In this document: positions 33,501 through 45,500 of the stretch, piece after piece
How the letters are laid out: each line of letters opens with the position of its first letter
Numbering within the stretch: the first letter of the stretch is position 1
Assembly: GCA_030323885.1 (NCBI GenBank)
Contig: CM059192.1
Coordinates: 689,001-753,000 of the forward strand
Reading direction: 5' to 3'
DNA: 64,000 nt
From: Branchipolynoe longqiensis
Lineage: Eukaryota > Annelida > Polychaeta > Phyllodocida > Polynoidae
Notes under the pieces: model-generated
The model's database searches: none
Told to the model about the DNA's origin: nothing
What the model saw: only the letters and a program-made list of their open reading frames with translations
Made by a program: the position numbers and the translations under genes

Positions 33501-36500
33501 CTGTCAATATTCACATACATCCTGTCAATATTCACATACATCCTGTCAATGTGCGCATACATCCTGTCAACGTGCACATACATCCTGTCAATATTCACAT
33601 ACATCCTGTCAATATTCACATATATCCTGTCAATATTCACATACACCCAGTCAATGTGCACATGCATCCTGTCAACGTGCACATACATCCTGTCAATATT
33701 CACGTACATCCTGTCAACAATCACATACATCCTGTTAACGTGCACATACATCCTGTCAATATTCACATACATCATGTCAATATTCACATATATCCTGTCA
33801 ATATTCACATACATCCTGTCAATATTCACATACATCCTGTCAATATTCACATACATCCTGTCAATATTCACATACATCCTGTCAATGTGCACATACATCC
33901 TGTCAATGTGCACATACATCCTGTCAATATTCATATACATCCTGTCAATGTGCACATACATCCCGTCAATGTTCACATACATCCTGTCAATGTTAACATA
34001 CACCATGTCAATGTGCACATACATCCTGTCAATGTGCACATACTTCCTGTCAATGTGCACATACATCCTGTCAATATTTACATACATCCTGTCAATATTC
34101 ACATACATCCTGTCAATATTCACATACATCCTGTCAATATTCACATACATCCTGTCAATATTCACATACATCCTGCTAATGAGCACATACATCCTGTCAA
34201 CAATCACACACATCCTGTCAATATGCACATACATCCTGTCAATATGCACATACATTCTATCAGTATTTGTATACAGCTCAATATACATCATTCATGTAGT
34301 CAAAATGTGCATACATTATTTCAATATCCACATTCTTATGATACAGCGGCCACGGTGCCCAATTCGGGAGAGTGTAGGCTTTCCATGTGGAAGGTCACGA
34401 GTTGGATTCCCGGTCGAGTCAAATTACAATTACTTACAAAATTGTTACTTGTCGTTTCCTAGCCAGGTGCTCAACATTAATAGGATAGGGCAAGGTCTGA
34501 TGACCTCAGTATCAGGATAATGCGACTGAGTGGGATATCGGGTCATGGTGCTGGCAGCTTAGCTCCCAGTGGGGCAGCACTATAAAGTCACCATGAGTGT
34601 GCACTGTCACAAGTCGCTGGCCATCCTAACAGACCTTGGATCTTATTCTACGCATGTATTCTGTCACTATGTACAGACATCCTCTCTGTTGGCTGCTTGT
34701 TGGAGTTATACTTCCTGGCAACATCTAAGGTCGTATCAGGATGGGTACCGACTTGTGACAGTTATCCTCATAATATTTCCTGACACCGAGCTAACCAGTC
34801 CTTGCCCTATCCTAATAATGCCGAGTGCCAAGTTCGGAAACAAAAAGTATACATCTTTAAGTCATTGGTTTCACTCGACCATGAACCCAACTCCCCATCT
34901 CCAGCACGCGCTGTACCGACTCAACCACCCAACCCAACTCCCCCGTCTCCAGCATGCGCTTTACCGACTCGACCACCCAACCCAACTCCCCCGTCTCCAG
35001 CACGCGCTGTACCGACTCAACCACCCAACCCAACTCCCCCGTCTCCAGCATGCGCTGTACCGACTCAACCACCCAACCCAACTCCCCGTCTCCAGCATGC
35101 GCTTTACCGACTCAACCACCCAACCCAACTCCCCATCTCCAGCATGCGCTTTACCGACTCAACCACCCAACCCAACTCCCCGTCTCCAGCACGCGCTGTA
35201 CCGACTCAACCACCCAACCCAACTCCCCCGTCTCCAGCATGCGCTTTACCGACTCAACCACCCAACCCAACTCCCCCGTCTCCAGCACGCGCTGTACCGA
35301 CTCGACCACCCAACCCAACTCCCCCGTCTCCAGCATGCGCTTTACCGACTCAACCACCCAACCCAACTCCCCCGTCTCCAGCATGCGCTTTACCGACTCG
35401 ACCACCCAACCCAACTCCCCCATCTCCAGCACGCGCTGTACCGACTCAACCACCCAACCCAACTCCCCCGTCTCCAGCATGCGCTTTACCGACTCGACCA
35501 CCCAACCCAACTCCCCCCATCTCCAGCATGCGCTGTACCGACTCGACCATACCCAACTCCCATCTCCAGCGCGCTGTACGACTCACCACCCAACCCAACT
35601 CCCCCGTCTCCAGCACGCGCTGTACCGACTCGACCACCCAACCCAACTCCCCCATCTCCAGCATGCGCTGTACCGACTCAACCACCCAACCCAACTCCCC
35701 CCATCTCCAGCACGCGCTGTACCGACTCAACCACCCAACCCAACTCCCCCATCTCCAGCACGCGCTGTACCGACTCAACCACCCAACCCAACTCCCCCGT
35801 CTCCAGCACGCGCTTACCGACTCGACCACCCAACCCAACTCCCCCATCTCCAGCACGCGCTGTACCGACTCGACCACCCAACCAACTCCCCTTCCAACGC
35901 GCTGTACCGACTCAACCACCCAACCCAACTCCCCCGTCTCCAGCACGCGCTGTACCGACTCGACCACCCAACCCAACTCCCCCCATCTCCAGCACGCGCT
36001 GTACCGACTCAACCACCCAACCCAACTCCCCCGTCTCCAGCACGCGCTGTACCGACTCGACCACCCAACCCAACTCCCCCCATCTCCAGCACGCGCTGTA
36101 CCGACTCGACCACCCAACCCAACTCCCCCATCTCCAGCACGCGCTGTACCGACTCGACCACCCAACCCAACTCCCCCATCTCCAGCACGCGCTGTACCGA
36201 CTCGACCACCCAACCCAACTCCCCCATCTCCAGCACGCGCTGTACCGACTCGACCACCCAACCCAACTCCCCCATCTCCAGCACGCGCTGTACCGACTCA
36301 ACCACCCAACCCAACTCCCCATCTCCAGCACGCGCTGTACCGACTCAACCACCCAACCCAACTCCCCCGTCTCCAGCACGCGCTGTACCGACTCAACCAC
36401 CCAACCCAACTCCCCCGTCTCCAGCACGCGCTGTACCGACTCAACCACCCAACCCAACTCCCCCATCTCCAGCACGCGCTGTACCGACTCGACCACCCAA

Positions 36501-39500
36501 CCCAACTCCCCCGTCTCCAGCATGCGCTGTACCGACTCAACCACCCAACCCAACTCCCCCGTCTCCAGCATGCGCTTTACCGACTCGACCACCCAACCCA
36601 ACTCCCCCCATCTCCAGCACGCGCTGTACCGACTCGACCACCCAACCCAACTCCCCCATCTCCAGCATGCGCTGTACCGACTCAACCACCCAACCCAACT
36701 CCCCCATCTCCAACACGCGCTGTACCGACTCGACCACCCAACCCAACTCCCCCATCTCCAACACGCGCTGTACCGACTCGACCACCCAACCCAACCTCCC
36801 CCGTCTCCAGCACGCGCTGTACCGACTCGACCACCCAACCCAACTCCCCCCATCTCCAGCACGCGCTGTACCGACTCGACCACCCGCCCGGTCCTCCTGT
36901 CTGTATTGCCACTCCCCGTGTTGCTTCCTGTGTCCGGTCTGCCATGTGTTGTTGTGGTTACCTTGGTCTTCATTCACACAGCCATTTTCTCACTCATCCT
37001 CTTTGCTTTCTTCAATCCTTCCAATATGTCACCACTACTAAACTAAAGGCCCAGTCACATACACGTAGTGGACGTAGTTGAACATATTGGAGGCTAACGT
37101 AGTTGAACATACCGGAGAAGTATGGATGCCGGTATGTTCAACTACGTTCAACTACATTAGCCTCCAATACGTTCAACTACGTTAGCCCCCACTACGTTCA
37201 ACTACGTCCACTGACGTGTCTGTGACTGGGCCTTGAGGCTCAATTTCACCAATGAGTCAAGCTGAGTAGGTTTTTCTCCAGGATTGGGTGCAGTCCCGAA
37301 CTGGCCTGATGCTATGAAGCTTACCCAACTCAAAAATCTAACTATACGCTATGACATGTTTCCTATCAATAAATATTCTAATATTAAGTAGATGGTCTAA
37401 TATTAACTAGGTGATCTAAGATCAAACTAAGTCGGTGGACTAACATTCAGTGAATCATCTTAGACTAAGTGAATAGTGCATGGTCATCCACAAAGTGGCC
37501 GGTCTTACACTAAGTGAATAGTCTCACACTAAGTGTATGGTCATCCACTAAGTGGGTGAACTAACATTCAGTGTATCATCTTACACTAAGTGAATGCTCT
37601 CACACTAAGTGCATGGTCATCCATTAAGTGGCCGGTTTTACACTAAATGAATGGTCTTACATTAAGTGGCTGGCCTTACACTAAGTGAATGGTCTTACAC
37701 TAAGTGAATGGTCCTCCACTAAGTGGCTAGTCTTACACTAAATGAGGTCTTACACTACATTATGGTCTTACAGTAAGTGGCTGCTCTAACACTAACTGGC
37801 CGGTCTTACACTAAGTGGCCAGTCTTACACTAAGTGTATTGTCCTCCACTAAGTGACTGATCTTACACTAAGTGGCCAGTCTTACACTAAGTGTATTGTC
37901 CTCCGCTAAGTGACTGATCTTACACTAAGTGGCCAGTCTTACACTAAGTGTATTGTCCTCCACTAAGTGGCTGGTCTAACACTAAGTGGCCAGTCTTACA
38001 CTAAGTGAATAGTCTTACACTTAGTGGCTGGTCTAACACTAACTGGCTGGTCTTACACTAAGTGGCTGGTCTTACACGAAGTGAATAATATTACACTAAG
38101 TGGCTGCTCTAAACTGGCTGGTCTTACACTAAGTGAAGTCCAACACCGATACCCCCTCCACTAACGGCTACCCCTACACCCCACAGGAGCTGGCCCTGAG
38201 TGAGAGTCTGGACGCCCTGCTCAGCGCCATGTGTGAGGAGAGCCCGCCACTGCGCACCTCTCTCGCGCAGGTGCTGGACGGGTGCGCACGTCACACACGT
38301 CACGAGCCCCACGTCATGCCCAACTCGCACTTCATCATCAAGCTGTACAAGCTGGTGCTCGGCAGCGACGAGATGGTGAGTTTAAAATAATAAATCCTCA
38401 GTTCTTCCATCCATGTAATTATTCCCTAATTGTAATGGACGCCTCTATTGCCACGGTGCCGTGGCGACAGAAGGATATTTGTACCTGCAGCAGTCTAGAT
38501 AATGTGACTGAGTGGGATATCGGGTCATGGTGCTGGTGGCCTGGTCTCCCAGTGGGGCAGCACTATAAATGTCGCCATGAGTGCGCACTGTCACAAGTCG
38601 GTACCTATCCTGATATGACCTTAGACGTTGCTAGGATGTAAAACACCCACATTGATACCCGGGTACATGAACTGATGAATCGAATGATGTAATTTAAGAT
38701 TGTAGCTTATTTATATATATTCTTGGTTCAAATTTTTCAGATAAAAGAAATCTGACTAAAAGTAATTCTTGTTTGAACATCATTAAAGGCCTTACCGGAT
38801 TGGGGTACGGATAGAAAACGGACACTGTCCGGTGAAATGCGGCAATGTACGGTTTATATACGGTTCGCATCCAGCATGTACCGGACTGACGTGTACGGTT
38901 CACGTCCGGTTTAAGTCCGTTTTGTCCGGTTCGTGTCCATTACCCATCCGTTACGTCACCGGTTTACTTCCTGAATAGTCCGCTGACGTTGTTGGGGGAA
39001 TTCGGTCCGTCGGTTTTTCGGTGGGTCCGTGAACAGTCCGGTGATGTTTGATCCATCCGTTTGACATCCGGTTCTCGTCCGTTGGCTATTCGTTAATGTA
39101 CGTTCCTTGTCCGTTTCGTCCGGCTGCCTTTGACCCGAAAGCGCAACATTTTGACACATTTCGGTACATTTTGATACCGAACACCCCAAAATGATTTGTC
39201 CAGTACTCAATCCGGTATGGTGTGACAGGCACTTAACGCATAGATAGCAAAGTAGCTGGATTTAATTGAGTTGCCTGGTCTTTCTGCAGCTGGACAGTTG
39301 GTTTCGCGATGATTTGTGTGAACACGTGTCACAAACAAGATATCCAAGGTCACCACCATACCTCTCAAGGTCACGGTCAAGAACGCGGTCACGGTCAAGG
39401 TCAAGATCAAGATCACGAAGTAGGAGTAGAATGCGAGAGACGGGTAAGCGATTTAGTGATGGGTGATAATTCGGTGCTACTGCTAGTGTATCCATTGCTG

Positions 39501-42500
39501 TTCAGGGCAAATGTATTTTAACAAAGCTTCTGTCCTTTGACACAAATGTGTAATTGTTCCTGAGATTATAATAAATACATGAAAGTAATGCTAAAATGTC
39601 AGCCTATTTTGATTAGAAGTGCATTCAAAGTGATTGTATTAAAATGATAGCGGGTTGACTCATTTCTCACTGTGAGAAAGTGAATGTTGAATAAGGAATG
39701 GAATGACGGAATGAGATCGCTAGCTGGTTACCGGCATGTGTTTCAAAGCTAGTTGGTTACCGGAATGTGTACCCGCAGCAGTGAGATAACTAGCTGGTTA
39801 TCAGAATGTGTACAATTAGCAGTGAGATAACTAGCTGGTCACCGGCATGTGTACCTGAAGCAGTGAGATAACTAGCTGGTTACTGGCATGTGTACCTGTA
39901 GCAGTGAGATAACTAGCTGGTTATCGGAATGTGTACTTGTAGCAGTGAGATAACTAGCTGGTTATCAGAATGTGTACAATTAGCAGTGAGATAACTAACT
40001 GGTTATCGGAATGTGTACCTGTAGCAGTGAGATAGTTAACTGGTTACCGGCATGTATTCCTGTAGCAGTGAGATAGCTAGCTGGTTACCAGCATGTGTAC
40101 ATGTAGCAGTGAGATAGTTAACTGGTTACCAGCATGTGTACCTGTAGCAGTGAGATAGCTGGTTGCTTACCGGCATGTGTACCTGTAGCAGTGAGATTTT
40201 TAAATGGTTATCGGAATATGTACCTGCAGCGGTGAGATAGTTAACTGGTTACTGGCATGTGTACCTGTAGCAGTGAGATAGCTAGCTGGTTACCAGAATG
40301 TGTACATGTAGCAGTGAGATAGTTAAATGGTTACTGGCATGTGTACCTGTAGCAGTGAGATAGTTAACTGGTTACTGGCATGTGTACCTGTAGCAGTGAG
40401 ATAGCTAGTTGCTTACCGGCATGTGTACTTGTAGCAGTGAGATAGCTAGCTGCTTATCGGCATGTGTACCTGCAGCAGTGAGATAGTTAACTGGTTACCA
40501 ACATGTGTACCTGCAGCAGTGAGATAGCTAGCTGGTTACCAACATGTGTACCTGCAGCAGTGAGATAGCTAGCTGGTTACCAGCATGTGTACCTGCATCA
40601 GTGAGTTAGCTAGCTGGTTACCGGCATGTGTACCTATAGCAGTGAGATAGCTAGCTGGTTACTGGCTTGTGTCCCTGTAGCAGTGAGATAGCTAGCTGGT
40701 TACCGGTTTGTGTACCTGTAGCAGTGAGATAGCTAGCTGGTTACCAGCATCTATTATCAACACCATGTGCACAGCTAACACACATCCCCCAATCTCCCCC
40801 AGGTTACCGGTACTCTGAGAGGCCGCACCCAGTGGGACGCGACCAGCCAGCCGACTACATTGATGGCCGTTCTGCGAAACACCGCCATGCCAGCTTCTCA
40901 AGCCGCCACAGCGGTCGCAGTCGCTACAGCGACTACTACGACTCAAAGTATGACTCGCGACAGAGCCTGGCCACACATGTGTATGATTCCAACATGGCGA
41001 TGCCCGTCCCGAAGTCAGCGGGGCGGAAGGTGCTCACTGAGCTGCAGCCACGGGCAGGCTACGCGCTGCACGACTTCCCCTTCGGACGGGAGCAGGGGGG
41101 CGGCATTTTGGTAGGACATGACCGCGAAGACGGAAGCCGGCCAAAGCTGAGCAACAAGTCGCTGCAGCAGACCTACAACCGCCTCTGGGAGCGGCGGAAG
41201 AAGCTGCAGAGTCTGCGCTATGGGGTCAATCTGGAGGAGGTAGACGCAGGTACAGCAGAACACCTTTGACATATAATCGTAATACAGTAACTATAACCCC
41301 GTTAAACCAAGCTCGGTTAAACCAAACGATCGGTTAATCCAAACTTTTTTCGGCGGCCCGGCAAAATACTACCATTTGTCATATAAAAAAGTTGGTTAAA
41401 CCAAAGTCGGTTAATCCAAATTATCGGTTAACCCAAACAAAATTGTCGGACCCGAAGCCACTCCGGTATGGTTAAACGAAACTTCCATGTGGTTATAAGG
41501 TCATCTGAGACCCCACTGACATTTTTATATGATAAATGGTAGTATTTTGCCGGGCCGCCCAAAACAGTTTGGATTAACCGATCGTTTGGTTTAACCGAGC
41601 AGGGTTTAACGGGGTTATATTATACATACATTAAAAAAAACAGTCAAAGTGACCACATATATTGTATATTACATATGCAATACACACTTACTCAAATTCA
41701 AAGTCAACGCCAAAGCTCGGTTAAACCAATGATCGGTTAATCCAAACAGATTTCTAGGTTCCCTTCAAGTTTGGTTTAATGAGGTTATACTGTATAATGT
41801 AAATGTGCTGTGCACGGGTTAAAGCTAGGTTCCACATCAATCCCTGGACCAATATTGTGTTGAACTGTCATTATATATATATTCACTGTCTCTGACTATA
41901 TTCGGAGACGTGTATCTATCTATATTCTCTGCTATATTCTGGACTCGTGCATGGTCCCATTTCAATATAGTGCCATCATCTGGTTGAATCCATCTGTAGC
42001 ATTATGTGGTCAACTATATCGGTGGCGTTATCTAATGACGGAGTTAATAACACTTTACTAAAAATGGATGCCAGTCCGGTCGAAGTGATCGAAGTTAGTA
42101 AAACCCATTAAAATTAATATGAAATGTGTATGTGTATGGTAGGCACAAAAAGAAAACCTATTAACAACCCATGCATGGCGAAGCATCAGTGGAGTACAAT
42201 GATGCGCTTTGGCAGCACCGAGTAACAGAGGAGTAGTTATTAGAATGACCTCAAACTTAACCACCGTTTGGTATATAGAATCTATATAAACATTGACAAC
42301 CAGTCTTTCTTGAAACATTTAACAGAGAAATATCTGTACATTGGAGTGGACAAGGAAAGTATATTAGCAATTAAATTATTAAGTACACCGGGCGTTCATT
42401 TCCTATGTGAACGGTCACGAGTTCGATCCCCGGCAGAGTTAAGCCACAGACTTACCAACTGTATAATGCCACCACACACGGCGCTCTGTATTACTAGGTT

Positions 42501-45500
42501 AGAACAGTGAGGTTCATGGTCATGGTCAAGGTCGGGACAATGTGGGGGTCACGGCGCCATTGGCATTATATCCTATTGGGAAAGCACTATAATTCCTTCA
42601 TAAGTGGATTCTTGTCACAAGTCGGTATTCATCCTTCCTAATATGAACTCAGATGTTGCTAGGATATAAACCCCAACAATCTAACACTAATTCTGGTATT
42701 ACTCCCACACACACCTCACGTGGTATGACCTCAGATGTTCCTAGGATATAAACCCGAACAATCAACACTAATCCTGGTATTACTCCTACACTCACCTCAA
42801 ATGGTATGACCTCAGATGTTGCTAGGATATAAAACCCCAACAATCAAACACTAATCCTGGTATTACTCCCACCCTTACCTCACGTGGTATGACCTCAGAT
42901 ATTGCTAGGATATAAACCCCAACAATCAACACTAATCCTGGTATTACTCCTACACTCACCTCAAATGGTATGACCTCAGATGTTGCTAGGATATAAAACC
43001 CCAACAATCAAACACTAATCCTGGTATTACTCCCACCCTTACCTCACGTGGTATGACCTCAGATATTGCTAGGATATAAACCCCAACAATCAACACTAAT
43101 CCTGGTATTACTCCTACACTCACCTCAAATGGTATGACCTCAGATGTTGCTAGGATATAAAACCCCAACAATCAAACACTAATCCTGGTATTACTCCCAC
43201 ACTCACCTCACGCGTTATGACCTCAGATATTGCTAGGATATAAACCCCAACAATACAACAGTAATCCTGGTATTGCTCCCACACTCACCTCAGATGGTAT
43301 GCCCTCAGATGTTGCTCGGAGATAAGCCCCCAGTAAAGATGCCCTTTCCCGCCCTCAGGGAGCGATGCTGGTTCGGCGGTGAGTGAGGCGACCACTGAGT
43401 ACACAGACCGGAAGTCGCTCGTGTCGGCAGGCTCCTACACGCACGGCGTCTACCAGCCGGGGGACGCCGGCCGCCACGGCTCACAGGGGGCGCTACAGGT
43501 GCCCCGCCATCTTTGTTTCTATCCATGCACGAATGTACTGTATATGAGCCTGTCTCAAAAGGTGATAACTTTTTATTTTTTGTAACGATTGACACAAAAC
43601 AGCACAGAAATGGTTACACTGAAAACACATTTGCTTCAAATCAATATGTATTCTATTGGGATTATGAAACACCATGTAAAAAAAACTAATCGGTTTATCC
43701 TGAGCAAATGCATAAGCAGATAGTATGTTGATCGTTACAATGGACAAAGTTTTGTCCCATATTACTTAGCACCTTTTGAGACAGTCTCATATGTAAGTTA
43801 CACACTACAAAACACAGGGTATGGCCAACATATATTTATTCAACAACTGCCCTACCCATGAATGTAAGAAGAACATTTTTAACAATACAAAAAAAAAACC
43901 CGCAGATTCACAAGTTCATATGGCAGGGTGAGACCGGACTCCGGCACTGTGTAGTTATAGCTTGGCCGTAGCTCCCCCCCCCCCCCCCCCCCCCCCCCCT
44001 GGTGTCGGATATTCAGGGGCGTTACCAGAAATTAACACATTGTTTAGACAAAATTGTTTGTATGTGCCTCCAGGAAATTTGTTTAAAGCTGCATAGTTCG
44101 ATGAAGCATCAAATTTTCAAAATCAAAACAATTATGTGCGATATAAATATATTATCTAGATTTGATTCTACATATCTGTCATGGGGGTGATGAAAATGGG
44201 AAATATTGCGGCTAGAGCGGGACTCGAACCCACATCTCTGCCTTACGGACCAGTGTGCTAACCATTACACCACCTAGGCGCCCTGATATCAACACACTAC
44301 CCATGCCTACCTGTCCATGTTGTTACTTGCCTGAGAGATCAGTGCAGACCACTACATATCTAACTTTGATACTGATGCACTTATTAAGCATTTGTTTGCC
44401 ACATAGAAGGGCACACTGAGGTAATTTAATAGAACATGTTACTGCATAAGCCTGTACTGTCCAGGTTTTCGTGTGCTTGCCAAAATTAATTTTCCATGTT
44501 TACACTTCAAATATCTCAAAAGTTAGCCATTTAACATACGTTACTTTAAATTAATTAACTTAGATTCTAATAATCAATTTATTATATTTATCTCAGAAAA
44601 ATGATCGTAACTCAAAACCATCGGACTATTCAACTTTAATTTTAAGCACAAGATATAAACGGGTATTATAAATGATTTAGTATTACAAAAATATGACGCT
44701 GATAGAAGTTGCTGATAGAAATTGATATTAAAGCTGCATAGTCCGATGAAATATAAAATTTTCAAAACCAAACCAATTATCTAGATTTGATTTTACATAT
44801 CTAACTTAGATACTGATGCACTTATTAAGCATTTGTTTCTGCGTAGAAGGCAATACTGAGTCAATTTAACAGAACCTGTTACTGCAGAAGTCTTTGGTGT
44901 CAGCATTAATTTTCCATGTTTGCACTCAAAATATCTCAAAAGTTTACCATTTAAAATAAAAGTAACTTTGAACTAATGTAAAGTAGATACTAGTGATCGA
45001 TTTAATATATTTATCTCAGAAAAAATACAGAAATTCAAAACCATCGGACTATGCTCCGATGGTTTTACCAATGAAGCGTTTTTGCCTGTTTAGTTCAGTG
45101 AGTCACCACTATCTGGAACTGGCGCCCCTGTTGGCTCCCACCACCGAGCCGGTACACTAGGGGGCACCACAGCCTCCAGCACATCCGTCATCCTGCATAA
45201 TCCCCACTTTCCGGATTTGGCACGTGGGAGTGTATGCTAATGTTGCGTTGTCTTGCCTTGACCAGGGATTTCTGTGATTATTTTTTTATTTACCGATTAA
45301 TGTTCAGCAATTTTTTTAAATAATCTGGATGTATATGACAATAGTTGGATAGTTTGAATCATGTTCTGATATGACCATAGATGTTGCTAGAATATGAAAT
45401 GTAAACGAGAACGAGTTAGGTATGAGCGATAATACTGTCACAACAAGACTAGTAGAAACCTGACTTCCGGCATTTTCCCCGCGATTCCCTGACAGTGCTA

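Noticed and set aside
28476..34262. CRISPR-like array
   Set aside because: Repeats are contiguous without unique spacers, and the genome is clearly animal.
28358..34520. Open frames of about 2000 codons (HIHPVNV and TYILSMF repeats) and antisense DRMYVHI frames
   Set aside because: They are products of a 21-bp tandem repeat, open in several frames and on both strands at once. There is no promoter, domain or splice evidence, and they lie inside an intron of the PTPN13-like gene.
34569..37081. Frames of 695-825 codons rich in Pro/Thr ([14 protein letters not shown])
   Set aside because: Three overlapping plus-strand frames and several minus-strand frames are open because of the 48-bp unit. 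Unit-length changes shift the frame repeatedly.
39207..39495. Minus-strand frames rich in Leu/Asp/Arg ([14 protein letters not shown])
   Set aside because: Antisense shadow of the RS-repeat exon 5.
44199..44283. Functional tRNA gene
   Set aside because: A and B boxes are good but the acceptor stem does not pair, and it sits inside a foldback element.
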